The notes below the pieces were generated by a model. The model saw only the letters and a list, made by a program, of their open reading frames with translations. It did no database searches and had not been told where the DNA came from. A stretch of DNA of 64,000 nucleotides from CAZSLO01 sp964608025 (lineage in GTDB: Bacteria; Chloroflexota; Dehalococcoidia; Lucifugimonadales; CAJWER01): the NCBI GenBank assembly GCA_964608025.1, contig CAZSLO010000006.1, forward strand, positions 1-64,000, written 5' to 3'. Below, piece by piece: positions 52,591 to 62,044 of the stretch. Both the position numbers and the translations under genes were made by a program. How positions within the stretch are numbered: position 1 is the stretch's first letter; each line of letters begins with the position of its first letter.

Positions 52591-53631
52591 TTGAAAGCAG
52601 CAATCCTAAAAGCTCAAAATTCTCCCCTAATAGTTGCAGACGTGCAGATGCCGACTCTAGAGGTCGGCCAAGTACTGGTCAGAGTCAAGTACAGCGGAGT
52701 TTGCGGCAAGCAGATTGATGAGATCAAAGGTAGGCGCGGTAACGATCCCTATTTGCCTCACTTGCTGGGACATGAAGGGTCTGGCGTAGTCGAAGATGTG
52801 GGGCCCTTTTTTTTTTTTTTATGATATGGCGACCACGGAGATCTACACTGGATAAAAGGCCCCGGCATAGAATCGGCTCCTCCGAGATACAGTTACAACG
52901 GCGAGACTATAAGTGCCGGATGGGTTACGACCTTCAGCGAACGGACCATCGTATCAGAGAACCGGATTACTGCTATCCCCGACGACATGCCCCTAGACGT
53001 AGCCGCTTTACTGGGATGCGCCGTCACAACTGGGCTGGGGATAGTGTTCAACAACGCGGGACTGAAGCCGGGACAGTCTATCGCCGTATTTGGAATTGGC
53101 GGAATAGGGCTGAATGTTATCCAGGGCGCCGCCATGGTAAGCGCACACCCGATAGTGGCCATTGACCTCTACAACAACAAGTTGGAGCAGGCGGAGAGGT
53201 TCGGGGCCACCCACACCTTCAATTCCAAGAGAAACAACGCACATCAGTATCTCATGGAACTTTCTGACGGTGATGGATTTGATGCAACGGTAGACGTCAC
53301 CGGGAACAACTCCGTTCGAGAAACCGCCTACGGCTCCACCAGTGATATAGGCAAGACGATCTTCGCGGGTGTACCATCCCAACAAGAACAGATCTCCATC
53401 GATTCGTTTCCCTTACACTTCGGCAGACGCCTGGTCGGATCCCACGGCGGTGAGACGAAACCTGAGGTGGACATACCTCGATACGTGCAGCTATATAAAC
53501 TGGGAAAACTGAAGCTTGACGAGCAGATCTCCCATCGATTCGATCTGGACGACATAAACGACGCAGTGGACACCGTGCTCAATGGGGAAGCGGGACGCTG
53601 CCTCATATCGATGTCAGGACAAACCCGATAA
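52591..53631 (+). CDS. Zinc-type alcohol dehydrogenase, coding sequence corrupted by a probable assembly artefact
   Basis: A medium-chain dehydrogenase of about 347 codons in one continuous frame, broken only by TGA at 52822. Before it: YSGVCGKQIDEIKG and LLGHEGSGVVEDVGP. After it: LHWIKGPGIESAPPRYS, VTTFSERTIV, IAVFGIGGIGLNVIQGAA and the C-terminal HRFDLDDINDA. The 39 nt between VGP and HW (52807-52845), where homologues have about 13 codons ending in GDHVVL, are replaced by 14 T plus an adapter-like sequence. The true gene is probably intact. The structural-zinc lobe is absent, as in the gene at 3948. The alternative is a real nonsense mutation. Confidence 0.75.
52807..52848 (+). other. Probable sequencing-adapter artefact (T-run plus Illumina P5-like sequence)
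   Basis: Fourteen T (52807-52820) are followed at 52821-52848 by ATGATATGGCGACCAC then GGAGATCTACAC. Counting the last T, this matches the 29-nt Illumina P5 oligonucleotide at 26 positions by my alignment. Read on the other strand it is adapter followed by poly-A, the usual read-through pattern. It replaces conserved codons of the dehydrogenase without changing length. Confidence 0.8.
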
Positions 53632-54314
53632 TGGATACCGAAGAAACCCGAGAGCCTCAGTATCAGGGACACTTGATCCTGCGAAATTCTCAGGGGCTTA
53701 CGCCGCTAGGACTGACAGCTAACCGTGTGTGGGAAGAAGATCCACGACGCCTCCTGTTCATGCTAGCAAGGGTGAAATTTGTTTCGAAAATGTTGTCTGG
53801 CAAACAAAATGTATTGGAGGTGGGCTGTGGCGACGCATTTGCAAGCCGGATAGTCCAACAGGAAGTCGGAGAACTCTATGCTATAGACTTTGATCCTGTG
53901 TTCGTGAAAGACGTGAACGATCGCATGGAAGAGAAGTGGGAATTTGAAGCCCATGTTCACGATATCCTCGACGGACCCGTTCAGGGCCCATTCGACGCCG
54001 CTTACTCGCTCGACGTGATTGAACACATTGCCAAAAAAGACGAACGTAAATTCATGGCTAACGTGGCAAATTCTCTTGTAGACAATGGTGTGCTCATCAT
54101 TGGTTCGCCATCCATACAATCTCAAGCCTACGCTTCGGATGTCAGTAAAGAAGGCCACGTCAATTGCAAAGACGCCAAAGAGTTGAAGGAATTGATGCTA
54201 GAGTATTTCCACAACGTGTTTATATTTTCAATGAACGACGAGGTCGTTCATACCGGCTTCTATCCGCTCGCCCACTACCTTTTTGGACTAGGCGTTGGAC
54301 GGAGACTCCGGTAG
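53631..54314 (+). CDS. SAM-dependent methyltransferase
   Basis: A 227-residue class I methyltransferase with motif I NVLEVGCGDAFASRIVQQEV near residue 60, LYAIDFDPVFVKDV for the acidic position and FDAAYSLDVIEHIAKKDE for motif IV. The pattern resembles UbiG/O-methyltransferases in glycan loci. ATG shares one base with the dehydrogenase stop (TAATG), so they are translationally coupled, which itself argues that the dehydrogenase upstream is real. The substrate is unknown. Confidence 0.84.
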   Translation: MDTEETREPQYQGHLILRNSQGLTPLGLTANRVWEEDPRRLLFMLARVKFVSKMLSGKQNVLEVGCGDAFASRIVQQEVGELYAIDFDPVFVKDVNDRMEEKWEFEAHVHDILDGPVQGPFDAAYSLDVIEHIAKKDERKFMANVANSLVDNGVLIIGSPSIQSQAYASDVSKEGHVNCKDAKELKELMLEYFHNVFIFSMNDEVVHTGFYPLAHYLFGLGVGRRLR

Positions 54315-54386
54315 TGGCCACAGGTCTCCATATGGTTTCACTAACTTGGCATCTTCCTGCTTCGAGGTACTCGGCAGTTTCAGTTA

Positions 54387-55292
54387 ATGCCTGTTAGCCC
54401 GGAAGGAGTCACTTTCGTTGTAGGCTCAGATAGTCTAATTGGGACAGCTCTAATCTCAGAGCTTCGGAACTCTGGTCAGCGTGTGACAGGAACTACAAGA
54501 CGGCAAGAGAAGGTGGATGTGTCAAAACTGTACCTAGACCTGTCAAACAATATGGCCGAGTGGGCCTCGCCCTCGCCCGTATCGGTGGCAGTTCTATGTG
54601 CAGGTGAGACTACCATGGAAATGTGTGAACGTATGCCTGCCTTCACAGCGCGTATTAACGTTGACAGCATCTCAGTTCTGGCCAAAAATCTTGTGGACCA
54701 AGGGGCTTTTGTAGTCTATCTATCATCGAATCATGTGTTCGACGGAACTAGATCCTACCGCCAGGCCGACGAGCCAACATCGCCCGTGACGGAGTATGGC
54801 AGACAGAAAGCCGAAGCCGAGGATCGCATCAGAAAATTGGGCAACCGGGTAGCGATAGTGCGACTTACCAAGGTACTGTATCCCGGATTTCCCCTCCTGC
54901 ACCAATGGCGAAACTCCCTCGAACAAGGCAAATCTATTCAGCCCTTCTCGGACATGTATATGGCACCAGTGCCGCTGGATTTTGTTGTGACAATCCTGAG
55001 ACTGATCTCCAAGCGGCAGCTAGCAGGAGTGATTCACGTATCTGGAGATCGTGACATTTCATACAAAGAGGTGGCCTTTATGGGGGCACGGATACTAGGT
55101 GCTGACGAGAACCTGGTAAATCCAGTGAAATCACGGGACTTTATTAAGAATGTAGGACCTGCTCCAAGACACACCACACTGAACACTGACTATATCAAAT
55201 CGACTCTGGATATGAAGCCACCAGACATTCAGGAGACCATCGAGATTGCATTTGAGAGAAAACGAATTCAACGTACATCGGTTCATTCCTAA
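54387..55292 (+). CDS. dTDP-4-dehydrorhamnose reductase (RmlD)-like sugar reductase
   Basis: A 301-residue RmlD-like extended SDR. The cofactor loop is VVGSDSLIGTALISELRNSG, AVLCAGETTMEMCE follows, VVYLSSNHVFDGTRSYRQAD is the conserved substrate region and YGRQKAEAED gives YxxxK. RmlD normally reduces the 4-keto group of a dTDP-6-deoxysugar. It could supply the 4-ketoreduction missing elsewhere from the deoxyaminosugar route. ATG 54387, 72 nt after the methyltransferase; no strong ribosome binding site. Confidence 0.82.
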   Translation: MPVSPEGVTFVVGSDSLIGTALISELRNSGQRVTGTTRRQEKVDVSKLYLDLSNNMAEWASPSPVSVAVLCAGETTMEMCERMPAFTARINVDSISVLAKNLVDQGAFVVYLSSNHVFDGTRSYRQADEPTSPVTEYGRQKAEAEDRIRKLGNRVAIVRLTKVLYPGFPLLHQWRNSLEQGKSIQPFSDMYMAPVPLDFVVTILRLISKRQLAGVIHVSGDRDISYKEVAFMGARILGADENLVNPVKSRDFIKNVGPAPRHTTLNTDYIKSTLDMKPPDIQETIEIAFERKRIQRTSVHS

Positions 55293-55346
55293 TGCCCTCT
55301 GTTATATATCAGTGAGAACTATCTTGAAATTGTGGAGGACGAACAC

Positions 55347-56393
55347 ATGCCGGTGAAGCTGGGAATGGTCGGTGCTGGGTTCATGGGACAGATCGCCCAT
55401 CTCGATAACTATGTCCAGATAGAAGAATGTAGAGTGATAGCCTTGGCTGAGATGCGAACTGAGCTACGACGACGTGTTGCTCTACGCTACGAAATACCAA
55501 GAACATATGAAACCCATCTTGAACTCATTGCCGACCCGGATGTCGAAGCGGTAGTCGCGGTAACACCCCGTCAGCAGATTGGACCCATAGCCTTGGACTG
55601 TCTGAGAGCGGGTAAACACCTGATTACCGAGAAACCCATGGCTGCGAGCGTAGAGCAAGCGACTGTACTAGTCGATGCAGCGCAAGCCAGTGGGGTTCGC
55701 TACGCGGTGGGCTACATGAAAAGACATGATGAGGGTGTGCAACTGGCAAAGAAGCTACTGAACGAAGTCATAGACAGCGGTGAACTAGGTCCCATTGTGT
55801 ACGCCAGGTCACATTGTTTCATGGGAAACTCGTATGCCAACGCCGGAGGCCACATTGTCACCAATGAAGTTCCATCCAGCAAAAGACCTGAGTGGCCCAT
55901 TGCCCCAGACTGGGTTCCCGAGGAGCGCAAGCTAGACTACGCCTGGTTCCTTAACGTCTACTGCCACAACATCAATCTGCTTCGGTACCTACTTGATCGA
56001 ACTCCCAAGGTAGATTTTGCACGACTGGACAATAAAAATGGAATGGTGGCTATGTTGAACTTCGATGGCTACTCGGCAACTTTGGAGGCTGGTCGTTCTT
56101 CGTACCACGGTTGGGACGAGGTCACCGAAATCTACTTCTCTAACGGACGTGTCCGGATTGTGACCCCTCCCGCTCTTTTGCGAAACGTCCCCGCCCAGGT
56201 GGAACTGTACATGGGCGGAGACGGACACGAGTCTCGAGTGCCACAAAGTGCGTGGACCTGGGCATTTCGACGACAGGCCGAGGCTTTCATCAGCGACGTA
56301 AAATCCAACAGAGAATCACTTACCAGCGGGACAGATGCCCTAGCAGACATGAGGCTTGTAGAGGATATGTGGAGGATGGAGCTAAGCAGGTGA
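55347..56393 (+). CDS. Gfo/Idh/MocA family oxidoreductase (fourth in window)
   Basis: A 348-residue sugar dehydrogenase. The cofactor motif is LGMVGAGFMGQIAHLDNY at the N-terminus, the EKP motif is in LITEKPMAASVE, and the catalytic region is NVYCHNINLLRYL. ATG 55347 is preferred over GTG 55332 since GGAGG at 55334-55338 is 8 nt before it. It overlaps the DegT gene by 4 nt (GTGA). A Gfo/Idh/MocA oxidase plus DegT pair is how WlbA/WlbE-type pathways build 3-amino sugars; an equivalent role here is likely. Confidence 0.86.
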   Translation: MPVKLGMVGAGFMGQIAHLDNYVQIEECRVIALAEMRTELRRRVALRYEIPRTYETHLELIADPDVEAVVAVTPRQQIGPIALDCLRAGKHLITEKPMAASVEQATVLVDAAQASGVRYAVGYMKRHDEGVQLAKKLLNEVIDSGELGPIVYARSHCFMGNSYANAGGHIVTNEVPSSKRPEWPIAPDWVPEERKLDYAWFLNVYCHNINLLRYLLDRTPKVDFARLDNKNGMVAMLNFDGYSATLEAGRSSYHGWDEVTEIYFSNGRVRIVTPPALLRNVPAQVELYMGGDGHESRVPQSAWTWAFRRQAEAFISDVKSNRESLTSGTDALADMRLVEDMWRMELSR

Positions 56394-57484
56394 CAGAACA
56401 AATAACGTGGTGGCGGACGACCTTTGGAGATGAAGAAGTCAAGACACTAGCGGAGTCCGTAGCCCAGGAACATATCAGCCAGGGAGCTGTCACCGAACTT
56501 CTTGAATCCCATCTCGCCAAAGCATTGGATATTCCCTACGTGGTAGCGACACAAACTGGCAGTGCGGCTCTGGCTCTGGCATTGATGGCTCTCGGTATCG
56601 GCCATGACGACGAGGTAATCGTCCCAAACCGTACTTGGATCGCCTCCGCCCATGCAGTGGTGCTGGTCGGAGCGAAAGTGGTGCTAGTGGATGTCCTAGA
56701 AGACATACCTATCATTGACGTCTCTCAAATCGAGCAGAACATCACTCCTCGCACCAAGGCCATATTGCCCGTACACCTCGATGGTAGGTCGGCCGACATG
56801 GAAACGATTCGTTCCATCGCTGAAGATCGTGGTCTCATCGTCATAGAAGACGCCTGCCAGGCATTGTTCTCCAGAAACTCAGATGGGTTCCTTGGGACTC
56901 AGTCCGACGCAGGGTGTTTTTCTTTAGGCGTTACAAAGCTGATCTCCACTGGTCAGGGAGGCATCGTTGTAACCAAAAACGAAGAGACATACGAAAAACT
57001 TAAGCTGGTCCGAAATCATGGAGTGGTCGACAACTTCACCGATACATGGAACCAAATGGGATTCAACTTCAAGTTCACCGACTTACTGGCATCCTTCGGT
57101 CTGGCCCAACTATTGAGAGTACCCGAACGCCTGTCTCACCTCCAGTCGATTTACGCCACCTATGACTCCGCTCTCGCCGAACTAGATGACCCAATGCTAA
57201 AGCTGATCCCAGTAGATGTATCCGATGGAGAGGTTCCACTGTACATCGAGGCACTATGTAGTGAAAGAGCCAATCTGATCGAGTACTTGAATTCCCGGGG
57301 CATTCAAGCCCGCCCTTTCCCACCCAGCCTACATAGGTCCAAATACCTCGACAACGCGGGCGATTTCCCACGATCTCGGTTGTTCGCCGAGCAAGGAATA
57401 TATCTGCCCTGTGGCCCAGAGCAACCAATTGAGAACGTGAAGCGAGTCATCTCAGAACTAAGACTATACTCGGCAAGTCCATGA
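56390..57484 (+). CDS. DegT/DnrJ/EryC1 sugar aminotransferase (second copy)
   Basis: A 364-residue PLP-dependent aminotransferase. The PLP lysine is Lys183 in FSLGVTKLISTGQGG, Asp154 is in IVIEDACQAL and VATQTGSAALALAL is the phosphate loop. GTG 56390 overlaps the upstream stop; a longer frame inside the previous gene is not needed. The following formyltransferase overlaps by 4 nt (ATGA), so the amino group installed here is probably the one formylated next. Confidence 0.9.
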   Translation: MTEQITWWRTTFGDEEVKTLAESVAQEHISQGAVTELLESHLAKALDIPYVVATQTGSAALALALMALGIGHDDEVIVPNRTWIASAHAVVLVGAKVVLVDVLEDIPIIDVSQIEQNITPRTKAILPVHLDGRSADMETIRSIAEDRGLIVIEDACQALFSRNSDGFLGTQSDAGCFSLGVTKLISTGQGGIVVTKNEETYEKLKLVRNHGVVDNFTDTWNQMGFNFKFTDLLASFGLAQLLRVPERLSHLQSIYATYDSALAELDDPMLKLIPVDVSDGEVPLYIEALCSERANLIEYLNSRGIQARPFPPSLHRSKYLDNAGDFPRSRLFAEQGIYLPCGPEQPIENVKRVISELRLYSASP

Positions 57485-58497
57485 AAACACTGGTGCTCGG
57501 GACATCGGAGCTTACCATACGCTGTGCCATGGCACTTTTGGACAATGGCATAGAACTGTGCGCCCTTATATCAATGCCTAAACATGCACTCCCGAACAAC
57601 CCAGCGGATGTTTCAGGATTCGCCCAAAAAAACAGCATACCCTATCAAGAGATAGAGGACATCAACGCACCAAGCAGCCTTGAATTGCTTCGAGGTTATG
57701 ATGCCGACTATTTTCTAAGCTCTTGGCCAAAAATCCTGAAGAGTCCGATACTGGACGTGCCGAACCGTTTCTGCATAGGGACTCATCCAAATGCTCTACC
57801 ATACAATCGCGGCAGACATCCGCTTCACTGGCTTATCGTTCTCGGATTCACCGAATCGTCCTTAAGCTTCTTTCTCATGGATCAGGGTATAGACACAGGA
57901 AACGTGTTACTACAGATACCATTTGAACTTTCTTCTAGCGATTCTATCGGAGATCTCCAAGGGAAGGTGGATGCAGCGGCCTATGAAGGGACAAAAACGC
58001 TCTTTTCCATTCTTTTGCGCGATCCCTCATTCTGGGGTATCGAACAGGACCACGAACTTGCAAACTACTGGCGCAAGCGGACGCCTCATGATGTCACCCT
58101 AGACCCGAGAATGTCTGCTGATATGGTACTGCGGACAGTCCGGTCGTTCGCGCCACCTCATCCATGTGCAAACCTGATTTTCGAGAACCACATTCTAAAA
58201 GTGTCCCATGCGTGGATAGATGAGAAAAACAACGAAATGAACCACAAACAGATTCAACGTATTGAACATGGGAAAATCACTGCTGTCGACGGACAACGCC
58301 TTAGTATGAAGGTCGACGACGCCATAGTTACACTTGAATGCGAGGGGCCTATCCCTTCGCGATTAATGAGTGCCAGATATGTTCATCCCCCCACAAAGAA
58401 CCTTCAAAAGTGGCCTGAGACGCTTTCCGAGCCCGGATCTGCACCAAAGAAGTCATCGTCTGACCGAGTTCGTTTCCCAAGGAGAGTGAATCAATGA
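57481..58497 (+). CDS. Formyltransferase-family enzyme, probable sugar N-formyltransferase
   Basis: A 338-residue protein with a formyl_transf_N-type catalytic domain. The hallmark region reads CIGTHPNALPYNRGRHPLHW (residues 98-117), and DQGIDTGN holds the catalytic Asp138. His102 is kept, but the Asn usual two positions before it is Gly100. The C-terminal 130 residues include an Fmt-like beta domain (GKITAVDGQRLSMKVDDAIV). It should transfer a formyl group from N10-formyl-tetrahydrofolate to an aminosugar. ATGA coupling to the aminotransferase supports this. Confidence 0.82.
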   Translation: MKTLVLGTSELTIRCAMALLDNGIELCALISMPKHALPNNPADVSGFAQKNSIPYQEIEDINAPSSLELLRGYDADYFLSSWPKILKSPILDVPNRFCIGTHPNALPYNRGRHPLHWLIVLGFTESSLSFFLMDQGIDTGNVLLQIPFELSSSDSIGDLQGKVDAAAYEGTKTLFSILLRDPSFWGIEQDHELANYWRKRTPHDVTLDPRMSADMVLRTVRSFAPPHPCANLIFENHILKVSHAWIDEKNNEMNHKQIQRIEHGKITAVDGQRLSMKVDDAIVTLECEGPIPSRLMSARYVHPPTKNLQKWPETLSEPGSAPKKSSSDRVRFPRRVNQ

Positions 58498-60461
58498 TTG
58501 TACTGTCACTCTATCCGTCATATTGGCTATCCGCCCATGACTCAGGCGCTGCCATCGCAAAAGACGGCGAGTTGATCTACGCGTATGAGGAACAGAAACT
58601 AAGTCGTATAAATCATAGGGAATCCAAGTATCTCCCAGACCGCGCGCTCCTCAGCGCCCTCTTTACTACTCAGATCGACCCTCGGGAAATCGACCTGATA
58701 TGTCTCAGCGGTATACCCCAAGTAGAGGATCCACATCACATCTTCGATCGAATCGAGAGGTACTTCGGCATCAGTTGCAAGAACATCGTGGCCTGTCCGC
58801 ACCACGCCGCCCACACAGCATTGTCAGTTCAGGGCTCCGGGTTCGATTCAGGCATTTACTGGACCTTAGACGCAGACGGTGGCGACGGAAGTTCCGGCGA
58901 ATTCGGCACCTTTTACGGTCACAAAACCACACAGATGGAGAAGTTCGAGGGACAATCCTTACCAAGGTTCTACTGGCTGCTGACCGGGGCTTGCGGTTTT
59001 ACCGATTTCGAAGAGGGCAAAGTGATGGGGTTAGCAAGCTACGGGAAAGTAGATACCGATCTCTACGATAGCATGTCCAACCTGTTCGAATTTGGACCTT
59101 CTGGGCTAGCGATGTTCACCGCAAAGACGGTCTTCAAACCCCCGGAGATTCGGTGGAAGAGTTTTTCGCATGACGAGTTCAGGCCATTTAAGGTCATCCA
59201 CTATCTTGACCGCGAGCTGTGTCCCGCCCTGGCAGAGATGACGCGGGAATACCTGCCCGAAGTCGTGGCTGCGACCGGACAGCGACTGGTTGAAGATCTC
59301 GCCATCGAGAGCCTCAAAAGGTTGATGGCCACTAACGGTCTGAACATCGGTCCTCTGGCCCTCAGTGGAGGTTTTTTTCAGAACGTCATCGCCAACAAAG
59401 CGATCAAGAACGCCTTCGGCTGCGAGGTTTTTGTGCCACCTGCAACCTCGGACATGGGGTTGGCAGCCGGAGCGGCCCTATGGTCGAGCAGTAAATTCGG
59501 AACAGACGCCGACCGTCCCAAGTCAAAGTCCCAGAAAAGGTTCTCACCTTTTCTGGGCCCCGGCTTCAGCGAGAGCGAAGTACAAGGGCTCGTGGACAGC
59601 TTCCCCGTCGAGTACACAAAGATGTCAAAAGACGACGTTGCGATATTCGCGGCAAGACAAATAGCCCAAGGCAAGGTCGTAGGCTGGTTCCAGGGCCGAG
59701 CCGAATTTGGCGCACGAGCGCTGGGCGCACGCAGTGTACTAGCTGATCCGCGGGACCCGGGGAGCAAGGCACGCGTAAACCAGCTCCTCAAAAAGCGCGA
59801 CTGGTTCATGCCATACGCACCATCGATTCTTGTGGAACACGCCGCCAACTACCTCGAAAACTACTCTGATTCACCCTACATGACACTGGCGTTCGATTCG
59901 AAAATCGAGATTCGAGGTACTGTCCCGGCATCCATACACGTCGACGGAACCGTCAGACCTCATGTCGTGCCCGCCGACGACAATCCTCTTTACTACAAAT
60001 TAATCTCGGAATTCCTGCGCATTACCAACATACCGATGGTGCTCAACACCAGCTTCAACCGCCATGGCGTGCCAATCGTCGCTACCCCGCGCCAAGCAAT
60101 CGAACACCTGCTTGAAGGCGTGGTTGATGTACTTTGTATAGGCGGTTTTGTAATAAATCTCAAAGGGACAGAGGTTAAAGATGAAGGCCAAACCATACCA
60201 GAAACGATACACCAGGCGTTGCTGGGCGTCAGCAAGGGCTACAAGTTTTTGGAGGAAGATGACTACCGTACCGCGAATGCACTCTTTCAAAAGACAGGTT
60301 ATCAGGTGGAGTACTCGCTAGACAACGACAACTGGGATATCCAACTGAACGGCCACACATTCCAGGTTAACTCCTCAAGTTGGGATGAAATTGCCAGTTC
60401 ACTCGCAAAAAAGAAGGTATTTCCGGAAAGACCTAACTTCGCTGAGGGCAAGGGTGACTGA
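58494..60461 (+). CDS. Carbamoyltransferase of the NodU/TobZ/CmcH family
   Basis: A 655-residue carbamoyltransferase that transfers the carbamoyl group of carbamoyl phosphate, via carbamoyl adenylate, to a sugar hydroxyl. The N-terminal Kae1-like domain shows SAHDSGAAIAKDGELIYAYE and PHHAAHTALS (metal histidines), then DADGGDGSSGEFG. The C-terminal domain shows GWFQGRAEFGARALGARSVL and LADPRDPGSKARVNQLLKKR. The C-terminal 100 residues go beyond the common family core. The gene is GC-richer than its neighbours. ATGA overlap with the formyltransferase. Confidence 0.92.
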   Translation: MIVLSLYPSYWLSAHDSGAAIAKDGELIYAYEEQKLSRINHRESKYLPDRALLSALFTTQIDPREIDLICLSGIPQVEDPHHIFDRIERYFGISCKNIVACPHHAAHTALSVQGSGFDSGIYWTLDADGGDGSSGEFGTFYGHKTTQMEKFEGQSLPRFYWLLTGACGFTDFEEGKVMGLASYGKVDTDLYDSMSNLFEFGPSGLAMFTAKTVFKPPEIRWKSFSHDEFRPFKVIHYLDRELCPALAEMTREYLPEVVAATGQRLVEDLAIESLKRLMATNGLNIGPLALSGGFFQNVIANKAIKNAFGCEVFVPPATSDMGLAAGAALWSSSKFGTDADRPKSKSQKRFSPFLGPGFSESEVQGLVDSFPVEYTKMSKDDVAIFAARQIAQGKVVGWFQGRAEFGARALGARSVLADPRDPGSKARVNQLLKKRDWFMPYAPSILVEHAANYLENYSDSPYMTLAFDSKIEIRGTVPASIHVDGTVRPHVVPADDNPLYYKLISEFLRITNIPMVLNTSFNRHGVPIVATPRQAIEHLLEGVVDVLCIGGFVINLKGTEVKDEGQTIPETIHQALLGVSKGYKFLEEDDYRTANALFQKTGYQVEYSLDNDNWDIQLNGHTFQVNSSSWDEIASSLAKKKVFPERPNFAEGKGD

Positions 60462-61947
60462 AGAATACAACCAACCGATGACGCGAACATCGGGAGCGCT
60501 TCAAGATATCCCACACTTCACCCAGGTGAAGGAGCCACCTGTAGTTGTAATGGTGGCTACCGGACGTGCCGGGACAAAGATATTCCAGAGCTTCCTAGAC
60601 GACCACGATCAGCTCCTCATGGTCCCGGCCTATCCACTTATGTATCTTTACCCTCACTGGAACACATGGAGCGAGCAGCACAGCTCCGACTTCACGTGGG
60701 AGGTGGCTATAGACCTGTTTTGTGAAAAACATGCCTCGGTACTTGACTCTCGTAAGGTACCTGGACTCTCCGGATTGGATCGTCTGGGTCCCCAGCATGA
60801 CCAACATATAAAGATCGATGAAGAACTATTTCGAACCGCTCTGGCTACCATGCTCATCGATGTTCCAGTACTGCGAAGGACTTTTCTTCTGGCTGTCCAT
60901 TATGCCTACGCCATCTGCAAGGGCTGGAACCTCGACTCTGGACGAACCCTCTTCTACCATTTGCACGACCCGACGTTCCTCAAGGAACTAGCCGACGATT
61001 TCCCGAACCTCAGTGTCTGGACTATGGTCCGCGAGCCCAAGGCCAGCCTCGCTTCAACCTTCCGAGCTTTTGGGATCGTAGATCAAGAGAAACTCAATCC
61101 CACCGATAGCATCAAAAATGCCGGCCGAAATTTCCGGATAGACTGCCGTCTAGAGTTTCAGGTACTTGACCAGATGGGGACTTATTTATCCCCCGAACAA
61201 ACTTTGGCATTGAGTCACGAGGGACTTCAACAAGATCTGGAAGGCACCATGAAGCTCGTCTCTCAGGAACTGGGACTTGATTTCTCACCCTCCCTACTTC
61301 AAAGCACCTTCGACGGCAAACTATGGTGGGGCGACGTGACTAACAAGACTCCCGTGAACGGTCTTGATCCGAACCACAAGACAAACAGGTGGGATCAGTC
61401 CATGGGAAAGATGGATGCTTATGTCGTTGAGGGCATTACGTCAGACTTCTACGACAAGTACAAATACGAGAGAGTTGCGTACCGCAAAGACACGACACTA
61501 AGCAGGATTCTGCTTGTCATGATGGCCTGGTGGCCAACCCGCGTAGAACGAAAATTGGTCGGATTTTACTTTGATCCACGTACCCATCTCCGTTTCATTC
61601 GGGCAGCGATTGGGGAAAGTACGGGCCGAATTCCTCGAAAAGACTATTCTTGGAACGCCACGTATTTGTATAAATGGAGCTATCTTGAATTGAAGCTCTG
61701 GAAATCTCGTTGGTACGAGAGATTCCTCATTTATGCCACGGGAGATCCCTTTAGAGGATCATACCCCACCGCTGCGGCAATATTGATCCGTTTAAGCCGA
61801 ATCGTTTACGTTGGCACTAAATACCTTCTTTTTTGGGGAACCATTCTCACATACCCGGTCCAAATCGTGAGGCGTTGGCGAATCTATTACGGTAGCCTTT
61901 GGAAAAGACTGAAAAGGCGCACTTTCCTTCCTAAGGTTCTAAATTGA
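60454..61947 (+). CDS. Sulfotransferase-like protein
   Basis: A 497-residue protein with a PAPS-binding-like P-loop, VVMVATGRAGTKIFQSFLDDH, near residue 30, and a second conserved region, LSVWTMVREPKASLASTFRAFG, resembling the 3'-phosphate loop of sulfotransferases. The last 150 residues are basic and aromatic (ILLVMMAWWPTRVERKL and RIVYVGTKYLLFWGTI), possibly membrane-associated. GTG 60454 overlaps the carbamoyltransferase by 8 nt; ATG 60478 is an alternative. It may sulfate the glycan; if so, the cell must make PAPS. Confidence 0.7.
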   Translation: MTEEYNQPMTRTSGALQDIPHFTQVKEPPVVVMVATGRAGTKIFQSFLDDHDQLLMVPAYPLMYLYPHWNTWSEQHSSDFTWEVAIDLFCEKHASVLDSRKVPGLSGLDRLGPQHDQHIKIDEELFRTALATMLIDVPVLRRTFLLAVHYAYAICKGWNLDSGRTLFYHLHDPTFLKELADDFPNLSVWTMVREPKASLASTFRAFGIVDQEKLNPTDSIKNAGRNFRIDCRLEFQVLDQMGTYLSPEQTLALSHEGLQQDLEGTMKLVSQELGLDFSPSLLQSTFDGKLWWGDVTNKTPVNGLDPNHKTNRWDQSMGKMDAYVVEGITSDFYDKYKYERVAYRKDTTLSRILLVMMAWWPTRVERKLVGFYFDPRTHLRFIRAAIGESTGRIPRKDYSWNATYLYKWSYLELKLWKSRWYERFLIYATGDPFRGSYPTAAAILIRLSRIVYVGTKYLLFWGTILTYPVQIVRRWRIYYGSLWKRLKRRTFLPKVLN

Positions 61948-62044
61948 TCAGACCGGTCACCCAGGTAAAAACATGCAGCCATCTGTACTCAGAAATTAAT
62001 CATCTTACTGTGGGGAATGTGATTCCATACTCCTGAGTAACACT

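Noticed and set aside
52807..52824. T-run as an intrinsic terminator inside the alcohol dehydrogenase
   Set aside because: No GC hairpin precedes it, it interrupts conserved codons without shifting frame, and it is followed by an adapter-like sequence.
54314..54397. 27-codon frame between the methyltransferase and the RmlD-like gene
   Set aside because: It overlaps the next start by 11 nt, has no recognisable similarity or membrane segment, and could easily be chance.
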